From positions 47,558-63,271 of the forward strand of contig MGRR01000102.1 of the NCBI GenBank assembly GCA_001798265.1: 15,714 nt of DNA, given 5' to 3'. Positions 6,075-13,345 of this stretch are shown one piece after another. Each line of letters begins with the position of its first letter. The first letter of the stretch is position 1. The stretch is from Deltaproteobacteria bacterium RIFCSPHIGHO2_12_FULL_43_9 (GTDB taxonomy: Bacteria > Bdellovibrionota > O2-12-FULL-43-9). The position numbers and the translations under genes are program-made. The notes under the pieces were generated by a model that was given only the letters and a program-made list of their open reading frames with translations, made no database searches and was not told where the DNA came from.

Positions 6075-7208
6075 ATGAAACTTCACGGAAAAAAGGTAAA
6101 ATGTTCAGGTAATTATACAGCATATGTCCCAAATCCACTCCCACCCCCCATTGAGTGGGGCGATAAACTTGTTAGGGTTTTGTCTGAGGCAGATAGAATG
6201 ATTGGACAACTTGCTAAACAAGGAGCAACGATTCCCAGTCCTCATCTTTTTATTAGGCCTTTCGTTAGGCGTGAAGCAGTTCTTTCAAGTCGAATTGAGG
6301 GGACACAGACTTCCTTGGCTCAGTTGTTCGCGGACGAGGCCGGTACAGAAACAGAACAAGATAAGTTTGATATACAGGAGGTTAAAAATTACGTCAGGTC
6401 GTTAGAATATGGAATAAAAAGACTCAACACATTGCCTCTTTCATTAAGATTAATATCAGAACTGCATCAACATCTTATGAAAGGGGTACGTGGCGGTTAT
6501 GCAACGCCAGGAGAATTTCGTAAAACTCAGAATTGGATAGGCGTCGCTGGGTGTACTTTACAAAATGCATCCTATGTACCCCCACCCCCACAAGATGTAT
6601 TAAGGTGTATGGGGGATTTGGAAAAGTTCCTACATGAATCCACCCTGCCGCCTCTAATTACAATCGGATTGGCCCATCAACAATTTGAGGCTATCCATCC
6701 ATTCCTGGACGGTAATGGACGTGTTGGCCGTCTCCTTATAACCTTGTTTCTTATTGACAAAAAAATCTTAAATGTACCTATTTTATATTTAAGTGCTTTT
6801 TTTGAGGCAAACCGCAGGGAATACTATGAAAGATTAAATGCCGTAACTGAAATCGGTGACTGGCATGGATGGATGGAGTATTTTTTAAATGGGGTTGCGA
6901 CTCAGTCCCAAGATGCAATAACGCGAGTAGTAAAAATTCAAAGTCTAATTGAAGCATGGAAGTCTAAATTCCCTAAAAAAGCAGACAAGCAATGCCTCAG
7001 GCTAATTAACGATTTAATGTCAAATCCATTTACGACAGCAAATGGAATAGTCAAAAGGCATAAAATTGCATTCCCAACAGCACAACGTGCAATTAATAAA
7101 TTAGTAGACATAAAGATCTTAAAACAATCTTTTGATGCTAAACGAAACCGGGTTTATTGCGCCGATCAAATATTAAAAATTCTTGATGAACCTACAAGAC
7201 CATCGTAG
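6075..7208 (+). CDS. Fic-family AMPylase with inhibitory helix and C-terminal winged helix
   Basis: A 377-residue protein with a complete Fic active site, HPFLDGNGRVGR at 208-219 (family pattern HxFx[D/E]GNGRxxR). It should transfer AMP from ATP to a protein hydroxyl. Residues 20-90 match the N-terminal Fic_N region, including SSRIEG (71-76), the [ST]xxxE[GN] inhibitory helix whose Glu75 blocks ATP binding; this makes it a self-inhibited class II enzyme that needs no separate antitoxin. The flap TQNWIG...ASYVPPPPQDV (151-174) is intact. Residues 300-370 look like a winged helix (TTANGIVKRHKIAFPTAQRAI as the likely recognition region). It is visibly more AT-rich than the operon and is on the opposite strand, inside a segment inserted between truB and rpsO. 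The upstream AGG is a weak ribosome site. The target protein is unknown. Confidence 0.93.
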   Translation: MKLHGKKVKCSGNYTAYVPNPLPPPIEWGDKLVRVLSEADRMIGQLAKQGATIPSPHLFIRPFVRREAVLSSRIEGTQTSLAQLFADEAGTETEQDKFDIQEVKNYVRSLEYGIKRLNTLPLSLRLISELHQHLMKGVRGGYATPGEFRKTQNWIGVAGCTLQNASYVPPPPQDVLRCMGDLEKFLHESTLPPLITIGLAHQQFEAIHPFLDGNGRVGRLLITLFLIDKKILNVPILYLSAFFEANRREYYERLNAVTEIGDWHGWMEYFLNGVATQSQDAITRVVKIQSLIEAWKSKFPKKADKQCLRLINDLMSNPFTTANGIVKRHKIAFPTAQRAINKLVDIKILKQSFDAKRNRVYCADQILKILDEPTRPS

Positions 7209-7225
7209 CCCGGGAATAACCCGGG
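7209..7225. terminator. Small GC hairpin between convergent fic and SEC-C/TPR genes
   Basis: CCCGGG-AATAA-CCCGGG is a perfect stem of six pairs directly after the fic stop, in the 43-base gap between the two convergent genes. There is no T tract on either strand, so it is a weak intrinsic terminator at best, perhaps a bidirectional transcript end. Confidence 0.4.
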
Positions 7226-7251
7226 TGATTGCAGCGTAGGTTAGCAGCGGA

Positions 7252-8283
7252 TTACGCCTTCACGAAATGTTTCTCCAAATATTTTGTGATAAATGGGCTT
7301 ATCTCTCGAAGCCCTTCCGGGATTTCTGGATTTTCGTAGATAAATTCAAATAAGTTAGAAATTGCCATTTTGTCCGTGGGTAATAAAACCAACGCCTTCT
7401 CCCACGCCTCTTTTGCCTTTTTATATTGCCCGGTTTCAAAATAAGCAGTGCCTAAATTATTATAGGTTTCGTTTAAATGCCATCTGTCCTCTTTTGGATA
7501 ATGCTCAATTGCTTTGTTGTAAAACTTTATCGCCTTCTTGTAATCTCCATCTTCAACAGCTTCAATTCCCAGAACATAATTAGCCCGCGGATGATCCGGG
7601 TTTGATGCCAATGCTTCTTTTAAGTACGTTTGAGATTTTTTTCTATCAAAAAAGTACCAGCAGATTGAATATCTGCAAAGAACCTCCGCGGTTCTTCCAA
7701 CCTTTTCCTCCGCTTTTTTCATGTGGTGAAGTGCCTCTTCCAGATGGCCATCTTCTGCCTCGCACATTGCAAAGGTGATATCTTTGAAAATTTTCTGGCA
7801 ACAAAATTTGTGCTTTTTCCCCGAGGAACAGGGGCAAGGAGAGTATGGGTCTGGAATAAATGCATCAAGTTCAATCTCTGCTACTGGGTCTGAACACAAT
7901 TCCTCTTCTGGAACCCCTCTTCTAAAAGCCTTGTATGAATCTCTGAAGGGTTTCACCAGTGGAGCTATTTCTCTGGGTGAAAGAATGTTCAGCTTGAGTT
8001 TAAGTTCACCACAAATGTTTTGTAATGTCTCAACATATGGGTCTTTAGTTGAGATAATAATTTCTTTAGGCCAACCGTTAGATTTTTTCTGAGCTAAACT
8101 TAATAGATTTTTCATACTTGTGTGGGATGGAAGGGCTTGCGTCACCTCATGTCCGAAACAATAGGCTGTATAGGCATCTAACAATACATACATATCGCAG
8201 TGTCCATCCTGGATAGTCTCTATATCCTCTCTATGCAGGATCCATGCTTCATTGGGGGCTATATATGTTTCGGTCTTTGCCAT
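7252..8283 (-). CDS. SEC-C zinc-motif protein with TPR repeats
   Basis: A 343-residue protein when started at the ATG at 8283, which has AAAGGAGA five to seven bases upstream; the frame stays open back to 8349, but that extra stretch lacks a ribosome site. The centre has a SEC-C motif, CPCSSGKKHKFCC (150-162), whose cysteines bind zinc as at the C terminus of SecA. From 165 to 312 there are helical repeats; ANYVLGIEAVEDGDYKKAIKFYNKAIEHYP and TYNNLGTAYFETGQYKKAKEAWEKALVL are clear TPRs. The N-terminal 125 residues are unrecognised; MYVLLDAYTAYCFGHEV has a faint RNase H-like look. No signal peptide. SEC-C/TPR proteins often accompany mobile DNA, which fits the inserted segment. Role unknown; protein binding is likely. 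Confidence 0.82.
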   Translation of the reverse strand: MAKTETYIAPNEAWILHREDIETIQDGHCDMYVLLDAYTAYCFGHEVTQALPSHTSMKNLLSLAQKKSNGWPKEIIISTKDPYVETLQNICGELKLKLNILSPREIAPLVKPFRDSYKAFRRGVPEEELCSDPVAEIELDAFIPDPYSPCPCSSGKKHKFCCQKIFKDITFAMCEAEDGHLEEALHHMKKAEEKVGRTAEVLCRYSICWYFFDRKKSQTYLKEALASNPDHPRANYVLGIEAVEDGDYKKAIKFYNKAIEHYPKEDRWHLNETYNNLGTAYFETGQYKKAKEAWEKALVLLPTDKMAISNLFEFIYENPEIPEGLREISPFITKYLEKHFVKA

Positions 8284-8288
8284 GTTAT

Positions 8289-8295
8289 CTCCTTT
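8289..8295 (-). promoter_or_regulatory. Ribosome binding site deciding the SEC-C/TPR start
   Basis: AAAGGAG (8295-8289) lies five bases before the ATG at 8283. It argues for this start over the upstream in-frame ATG at 8349. Confidence 0.75.
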
Positions 8296-8373
8296 CGTCA
8301 AGCTTCCAAAAACAGCCATTATCAAATCACTTACTTTTGAAAAGCTCACCGGTTCGAATCGTTTAGAATTCTA

Positions 8374-8415
8374 GCAGCAAAAACAGGTTCATTTGTGAAG
8401 ATCTGTTTTCGCTGC
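8374..8415. repeat. Inverted repeat in the leader of the SEC-C/TPR gene
   Basis: GCAGCAAAAACAG (8374-8386) and CTGTTTTCGCTGC (8403-8415) pair at 12 of 13 positions around a 16-base loop that contains TTCA/TGAA. It is unlike the GTCAT repeats nearby. It lies about 90 bases upstream of the gene start and could be a protein-binding site or an RNA hairpin. The rest of 8284-8453 shows only a weak promoter candidate, with GATAAT at 8323-8318. Confidence 0.6.
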
Positions 8416-8481
8416 ACAATTTTCAAAAACTCATCTCGACCAGTATACCTTACGTCATTCCCAGGCCGGAGGTTCTAACCT

Positions 8482-8627
8482 CGTCATCCCCAGCGAGTGA
8501 AACGAGCGTGGGGATCTCCCCGGGAAGATGCCATACGCCGCCTTCGGCGGCTTGGCATGACGATAACTGGAGACCCCGGCCCCCCACGCCTTCGGCTGGG
8601 GGCTTCGGCTACTCGCTGGGGGTGACG
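8482..8627. repeat. Composite palindromic repeat at the truB-side end of the insert
   Basis: The ends CGTCATCCCCAGCGAGT and ACTCGCTGGGGGTGACG are inverted copies (16 of 17). Inside are two independent hairpins, GCCGCC-TTC-GGCGGC (about 8542-8556) and CCCCCACGCCTTCGGCTGGGGG (22 bases at 8581 onward). A short related fragment CGTCATTCCCAGGCCGG lies just left of it at 8454. The element stops two bases short of the truB-end direct repeat. Confidence 0.82.
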
Positions 8628-8629
8628 TA

Positions 8630-8677
8630 GACCCATGTCAAAGATTAAATTGGGAACACACGTTCAATCTCCCACCC
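8630..8677 (-). repeat. truB 3'-end direct repeat, copy B (functional)
   Basis: This contains the last ten codons or so of truB, the TAA stop (8647-8645) and 15 bases beyond, and is repeated at 5378-5426. It keeps the TTGACA that serves as the rpsO -35 box in copy A, but the -10 region is not here. Sequence identity stops at the palindromic repeat just downstream of truB. Confidence 0.85.
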
Positions 8678-9526
8678 CTCTCTCCCTTTTTTCAATAAGC
8701 CAACCAGATCATCACTTTGAGAAACAAGTCTTACATACTCAGATTCCATCGGGGGCACCATGGGAAGCTGACCATTCAATACCTTGTTAACAACCCGCTC
8801 GCTCAACCGAACCTTTGGTATCTCATCCAGCGCATCCGTAAGAGAATACCACGCGGCACTTTTGACAAGATCATCCGGACTCATTTCATCCAGTGATTCA
8901 ACCGTCACTGAATTGTTAAGGGCGAATTTTCCGATCTCTAGTCTGCACAACCGGTTTAACATGCCTTCATGTCCCATCCCGATAGCCATATCGGCGGCAA
9001 GGGTCCTCAAATAGGTCCCTTTAGAGCAGCAAACATCGATTTCAAATATATTATCGCTCAGTGATAAGACGTTAATGGAATGAATGACAACGGATTTTAT
9101 AGGTGGTTCAATGTCTATCCCCCTCCTGGTAGCGTCGTATAATCTTATTCCCTTTATTTTAACCGCCGAATAGCGTGGGACCTTCTGTTCTATCTTGCCA
9201 ACCCATTTTTTTGCCTCGTTCTCGAGCTCTTCAAGGGAAGGCCATGGTGGAGCGCTTTTCGCAACAACCTTTCCAGTTGGGTCAAGCGTATCGGTTCTTT
9301 CCCCGAGTTTTACAAAGGCCCAGTAACGCTTTGGAAGAGACATAATCAATGAAGAGAGCTTTGTCCCCTGATCAATACCGATTAACATTAAACCCTTGGC
9401 AAATGGATCCAGTGTTCCAAAATGACCAACCTTTTTAAATCCGAACCTGCGCTTTACAATGGCAACAATCTTTGCCGATGACATCCCCTCAGGCTTGCAA
9501 ATTGATAATATTCCACCCTGATTCAT
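8645..9526 (-). CDS. truB: tRNA pseudouridine(55) synthase
   Basis: A 293-residue TruB, which makes the universal pseudouridine 55 in the T loop of tRNAs. The catalytic motif GHFGTLDPFAKGLMLIG gives Asp40 as nucleophile. KVPRYSAVKIKGIRLYDATRRG and CSKGTYLRTLAADMA are further family blocks, and the last 60 residues fit the PUA-like C-terminal domain. The ATG at 9526 overlaps the nrnA stop as ATGA, so the two are translationally coupled. Its final codons are repeated at 5378-5426, on the far side of the inserted fic/SEC-C segment; the present C terminus may therefore have been supplied by the integrating element. Confidence 0.97.
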   Translation of the reverse strand: MNQGGILSICKPEGMSSAKIVAIVKRRFGFKKVGHFGTLDPFAKGLMLIGIDQGTKLSSLIMSLPKRYWAFVKLGERTDTLDPTGKVVAKSAPPWPSLEELENEAKKWVGKIEQKVPRYSAVKIKGIRLYDATRRGIDIEPPIKSVVIHSINVLSLSDNIFEIDVCCSKGTYLRTLAADMAIGMGHEGMLNRLCRLEIGKFALNNSVTVESLDEMSPDDLVKSAAWYSLTDALDEIPKVRLSERVVNKVLNGQLPMVPPMESEYVRLVSQSDDLVGLLKKGREGWEIERVFPI

Positions 9527-10479
9527 TTAAGATGTTTTGAAACCTCTTTTATAAATTTACCCAACGCTTCATTTACGGGACCGGGGAGTGTTGCTCCAGC
9601 CGCGACCCTGTGCCCCCCACCTCCAAATAATTTGGTAACTGCCGCAACATCAATATTATCCTTTGATCTTGTGCTTATTTTTACATTCCCATCCTTTTGC
9701 TCTTTTGCCAGAACCGACACCTGAACCCCTTCAATCCCACGCAAAATCTCCACAAAACCCTCACTTGCGTCAATTGATGCGCCAGTCGCAGCTAAATCGT
9801 TTTCCGTGACAACCACGGATGCGACACGATTTTGACAATCAAATCTTAGAGACTGAAGCACCCTTTTAAGCAACAAGATCCTTGACGCGGGATATATATC
9901 GAAGAGGCGCTGACTGATATTCTCAGGGTGAGCTCCGGAGTCAACCAGCTGCGCAGCCATTCTGAGTACCTTTGCGGTAGTGTTCCGGTACTTGAATGAT
10001 CCCGTGTCTGCAACTATTCCGCAAAAAAGTGATGTAGCGATTTCGGGAGTAATGTCCCAGTTAAGTGTTTTAAGAAGATCATAGATTACTTCGCATGTGC
10101 TGGAAAAGTTTGGCTCAATTAAAAACGCGTCACCATATCGCGTATTCGTCTCGTGATGATCAATATTAATGAGTTTAAATTTCTTTTTCGCGTATAATTT
10201 CTGGAATGCATCACCCAGACGCTCCAGGTCCGAGGAATCAACTGCGACAACGGTATCTCCGGTAAAATTTGCCAGAGAATTCTCAATACCCCCCACGAAT
10301 GGCAAAAAGTTCAGATGCTTGGGAATCGGATCAGTATTGTAAAAGGTAACATTTTTCCCTGTCCCCTTAAGCGCCAAACCTAGACCCAGCATTGCTCCAA
10401 CAGCATCGCCATCCGGGCCCTTATGGGAGATGAGCAAAAAATCTTTCCCACCCAGAAGAAAATCCTTTACGCTCTTCAC
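9523..10479 (-). CDS. nrnA: DHH-family nanoRNase / pAp phosphatase
   Basis: A 318-residue DHH/DHHA1 phosphoesterase. Metal-binding motifs are present in order: SHKGPDGDAVGAM (18-30) with the DxD pair, VVAVDSSD (77-84), INIDHHETN (105-112) with the DHH triad at 107-109, and in the DHHA1 domain the substrate loop GGGGHRVAAG (286-295). NrnA enzymes degrade 2-5 nt RNAs and dephosphorylate 3'-phosphoadenosine 5'-phosphate. Placement between rbfA and truB is common in Gram-positive and deltaproteobacterial operons. It starts with GTG at 10479, overlapping the rbfA stop as GTGA. The choice between nanoRNA and pAp as main substrate cannot be made from sequence. Confidence 0.93.
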   Translation of the reverse strand: MKSVKDFLLGGKDFLLISHKGPDGDAVGAMLGLGLALKGTGKNVTFYNTDPIPKHLNFLPFVGGIENSLANFTGDTVVAVDSSDLERLGDAFQKLYAKKKFKLINIDHHETNTRYGDAFLIEPNFSSTCEVIYDLLKTLNWDITPEIATSLFCGIVADTGSFKYRNTTAKVLRMAAQLVDSGAHPENISQRLFDIYPASRILLLKRVLQSLRFDCQNRVASVVVTENDLAATGASIDASEGFVEILRGIEGVQVSVLAKEQKDGNVKISTRSKDNIDVAAVTKLFGGGGHRVAAGATLPGPVNEALGKFIKEVSKHLK

Positions 10480-10826
10480 TTGTTTTTCCTCAAACTTGAA
10501 ATCAAAGATTCAATCCTTGCTCCACGCTCCAGAGACTCATCGTAAAAAAACTCCAGATCGGGTGTGAATCGTAAATTCAGCTCGGCCGCGATTTGTCTGC
10601 GAAGATGCGGGGTGGCGGATTTAAGGCCATCCAGGGTTGTATCAATATTTCCTTTGTCAAATATAGCAACAAAGATACGCGCAATTCTCAGGTCGGCAGA
10701 AACCTCAACATCCGTAACCGATAAAGGGGATATTCTAGGATCTTGTAACCCTTGCGCAATAAGCATGGAGATTAATCTTCTTATCCCCGCGGCAACGCGT
10801 GCCTGACGGGCTGACGTCTGTTTCAC
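10476..10826 (-). CDS. rbfA: Ribosome-binding factor A
   Basis: A 116-residue single KH-fold protein that binds the immature 30S subunit and helps mature the 5' end of 16S rRNA. Family features: an N-terminal helix with RVAAGIRRLI, then LQDPRISPLSVTDVEVSADLRIARIFVAIF, then LRFTPDLEFFYDESLERGARIESLI. The start is GTG at 10826, overlapping the infB stop as GTGA; the end overlaps nrnA in the same way. Length and position between infB and truB are normal for the family. Confidence 0.96.
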   Translation of the reverse strand: MKQTSARQARVAAGIRRLISMLIAQGLQDPRISPLSVTDVEVSADLRIARIFVAIFDKGNIDTTLDGLKSATPHLRRQIAAELNLRFTPDLEFFYDESLERGARIESLISSLRKNK

Positions 10827-13333
10827 TGTTTAGACTCTCTTGCCTCACCTTTGGCAGAAAACTTCTTCGGCTCTTCGGGTTTCAGGGTTGCTTTTCGCTC
10901 CTCCAGAATAAAGCACTCAATAACATCGCCAGGTTTGATATCACCAAATCCTTCCAGCCCCAATCCACACTCGTAATTCTCCTTCACTTCACGAACATCC
11001 TCTTTAAACCGCCTGAGCGAGCTTATGTTTCCTGCCCAGACCACCACATTATCCCTCAAAAGACGCGCCTTACCGGTTCTTACAATTTTCCCCTGTGTTA
11101 CAGCACAGCCGGCAATGGTACCAATCTTTGGAATGGTAAATATATTTCTTACCTCTGCTTTTCCTACCACCAGTTCCTTTATCTCGGGGGCCAGGAGCCC
11201 TTCCATTGCTTTTCTAATATCTTCTATAGCCTCATAAATGATCCTATAACTCTTTATTTCAACCCCGATTTTTTCCGCCAGACTAACTGCCTTCGCCTCC
11301 GGCCGGACATGAAAGGCAATAATCATCGCGTTTGAGGCTGAGGCAAGGTTCACATCACTTTCGGTGACCGCCCCGACCCCCGAGTGCACGTCTACTATTT
11401 TCACCTTATCTGATTTTATTTTTTTGATTGCTTCACGTAATGCCTCAACAGAGCCTGCGACATCCCCCTTTATTACTACCCTGAGTTCAGCGACCTCCCC
11501 CTCACTCACCTTCTGATATAATTCTTCAAGTGATACTTTAGCTGTCTTCTTAATCTCCTGGGCCGCAAGGGTACCTTTACGAAGTTCAACAACCTCTCTC
11601 GCGGTCTTCTCATCTTTTACACAGTAGAGTGTCTCTCCAACCTCAGGCACAGAATCAAGACCTATAATCTCAACCGCCATTGATGGCCCAACCTGATTTA
11701 GTTTTTTCCCGGTATCATCAAATAGGCCCCTGGCCCGCCCCATGGCGAGTCCCGCAACAACCGAGTCACCGGTTTTCAGGGTCCCCTCTTTAATGAGAGC
11801 TGTCGCAACCGCCCCCTTACCACGATCCAGTTTTGATTCTATTATCACGCCCCGCGCTAATCTATGCGGGTCAGCCTTGAGCTCCAGCATCTCAGCCTGA
11901 AGAAGAATCATCTCCAATAATTCAGGAACACCATCCCCCTTCTTCGCTGAAACTACCGCAGTAATTGTGGTCCCACCCCAATCTTCAGGAACCAATTCAT
12001 GTTCGGTTAACTGTTTTTTCACACGATCCGGATTCGCACCTGCTTTATCAATCTTATTTATCGCAACAATTACCGGAACACCCGCTGCCTTGGCGTGATG
12101 AATAGCCTCAACCGTCTGGGGCATAATTCCATCATCGGCAGCAACAACCAGAACAACTATGTCGGTAACCTGCGCACCACGGGCCCTCATAGCGGTAAAC
12201 GCTTCATGACCGGGCGTATCCAAAAATGTAATCATCTTTTTATTTGGGAGTGTTACGGTATAGGCACCGATATGCTGCGTTATGCCGCCAGCCTCACCGG
12301 CAATCACATTGGTTTTTCTGATCGCATCTAATAGGGATGTTTTTCCATGATCGACGTGACCCATTACTGTAACAACAGGTGATCGTGGTTTTAAATCTTT
12401 TTGTTTTACTTCAATTTCCGGAATCAAACTCTCAACAGTGGGACCGACTCTTTCAACCTCATATTTATGTTCAGTTGCAATTAATGTCGCCGTATCCTGA
12501 TCAACCTGTTGATTCAGGGTAGCCATTGTACCCATTTCCATTAACCTTTTTATAATATCCGAACCCTTGATGCCGATCTGCTTCGCAAGCTCAGCAACCG
12601 TTATATGGTCAGAGGTCATCTTTACAATCCTCTTGCTCGCCTTTTTCTCGGTAAGGATTGGCTTCAACATCTCCCGACCGGGACCCTTAACAACCTTCTT
12701 TTTTACAGGAGTAAATACCTTCTCAACCCTTAAATAATCTGTTGGTCGGAAAGATTGCGCATCTTTGGCAGCCTTTCGCGCTTTTTTAGCCTTCTCACTC
12801 TCCTCTTCTTCAAAAAATCCCCTTTCGGATTTTTGAGCCTTGTCTATCGACGGAACCTCTTTCTTGGGTTGAGGCGCAACAACAGGAGCCTGCGCAACCT
12901 TTTTTTCAGCAACCCCTGGTTCTTCTTTGGCAACCTCCTCACTTTTTGGAATTCTTTTTACTCTTCGCCTTGTAACCTTCTTCTCTGTTGTCTCTTTCTC
13001 TCCGGTTTCAGGAGGTGAAACTACCTCAACAGGAGCAACCTCCTCTTCCTCAGGAACTTCAGATACGATCTCCTTCTCCTGGGGTGGCTCTTCTTCAGAT
13101 GGCTCTTCCACCTTCTTGCGTCGACGGATAACCGCGCTTCCGACCCTCTTCTCCACAACCTGTCCCTTGGTCGCGTACGCCTTTAATTCAATATGCGCCC
13201 TGGCAACCTCCCCCTCTGAGAGCCCACTCATCTGATTTACCACCTTGAAACCAAGCTCCTGAAGTTTTGGAATAAGATCTTTAGGCTCAATTCCAAACTC
13301 CTTAGCTAGTTCAAAGACACGCATCTTTGCCAT
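10823..13333 (-). CDS. infB: Translation initiation factor IF-2
   Basis: An 836-residue GTPase that brings initiator fMet-tRNA to the ribosome. The N terminus MAKMRVFELAKEFGI is the first IF2-N domain; residues 60-235 are a charged, low-complexity linker rich in Glu, Lys, Pro and Val; a second IF2-N domain covers about 240-290. The G domain shows GHVDHGKT (325-332), GGITQHIGAY (349-358), DTPGHE (372-377), NKID (426-429) and SAKKGDG for G5. The beta-barrel and IF2 C-terminal fMet-tRNA-binding domains follow to the end. The start lies 12 bases after nusA; the ATG at 13333 gives the usual MAK beginning. There is no ylxR between nusA and infB. Confidence 0.98.
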   Translation of the reverse strand: MAKMRVFELAKEFGIEPKDLIPKLQELGFKVVNQMSGLSEGEVARAHIELKAYATKGQVVEKRVGSAVIRRRKKVEEPSEEEPPQEKEIVSEVPEEEEVAPVEVVSPPETGEKETTEKKVTRRRVKRIPKSEEVAKEEPGVAEKKVAQAPVVAPQPKKEVPSIDKAQKSERGFFEEEESEKAKKARKAAKDAQSFRPTDYLRVEKVFTPVKKKVVKGPGREMLKPILTEKKASKRIVKMTSDHITVAELAKQIGIKGSDIIKRLMEMGTMATLNQQVDQDTATLIATEHKYEVERVGPTVESLIPEIEVKQKDLKPRSPVVTVMGHVDHGKTSLLDAIRKTNVIAGEAGGITQHIGAYTVTLPNKKMITFLDTPGHEAFTAMRARGAQVTDIVVLVVAADDGIMPQTVEAIHHAKAAGVPVIVAINKIDKAGANPDRVKKQLTEHELVPEDWGGTTITAVVSAKKGDGVPELLEMILLQAEMLELKADPHRLARGVIIESKLDRGKGAVATALIKEGTLKTGDSVVAGLAMGRARGLFDDTGKKLNQVGPSMAVEIIGLDSVPEVGETLYCVKDEKTAREVVELRKGTLAAQEIKKTAKVSLEELYQKVSEGEVAELRVVIKGDVAGSVEALREAIKKIKSDKVKIVDVHSGVGAVTESDVNLASASNAMIIAFHVRPEAKAVSLAEKIGVEIKSYRIIYEAIEDIRKAMEGLLAPEIKELVVGKAEVRNIFTIPKIGTIAGCAVTQGKIVRTGKARLLRDNVVVWAGNISSLRRFKEDVREVKENYECGLGLEGFGDIKPGDVIECFILEERKATLKPEEPKKFSAKGEARESKQ

Positions 13334-13345
13334 TTCTACCGCCTA

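Noticed and set aside
6075..7208. Fic toxin of a two-gene Fic/antitoxin (FicT/FicA) module
   Set aside because: The inhibitory SSRIEG helix is inside the Fic protein itself and no small antitoxin gene is adjacent, so it is the self-inhibited class.
8284..8349. N-terminal extension of the SEC-C/TPR protein to the ATG at 8349
   Set aside because: No ribosome site there, while AAAGGAGA lies just before the ATG at 8283, and the extension shows no domain.
8351..8360. GGTTCGAATC, the tRNA T-loop signature, as a tRNA 3' end or att site
   Set aside because: Flanking bases do not form a T stem or acceptor stem, and no anticodon arm is found nearby; chance match.
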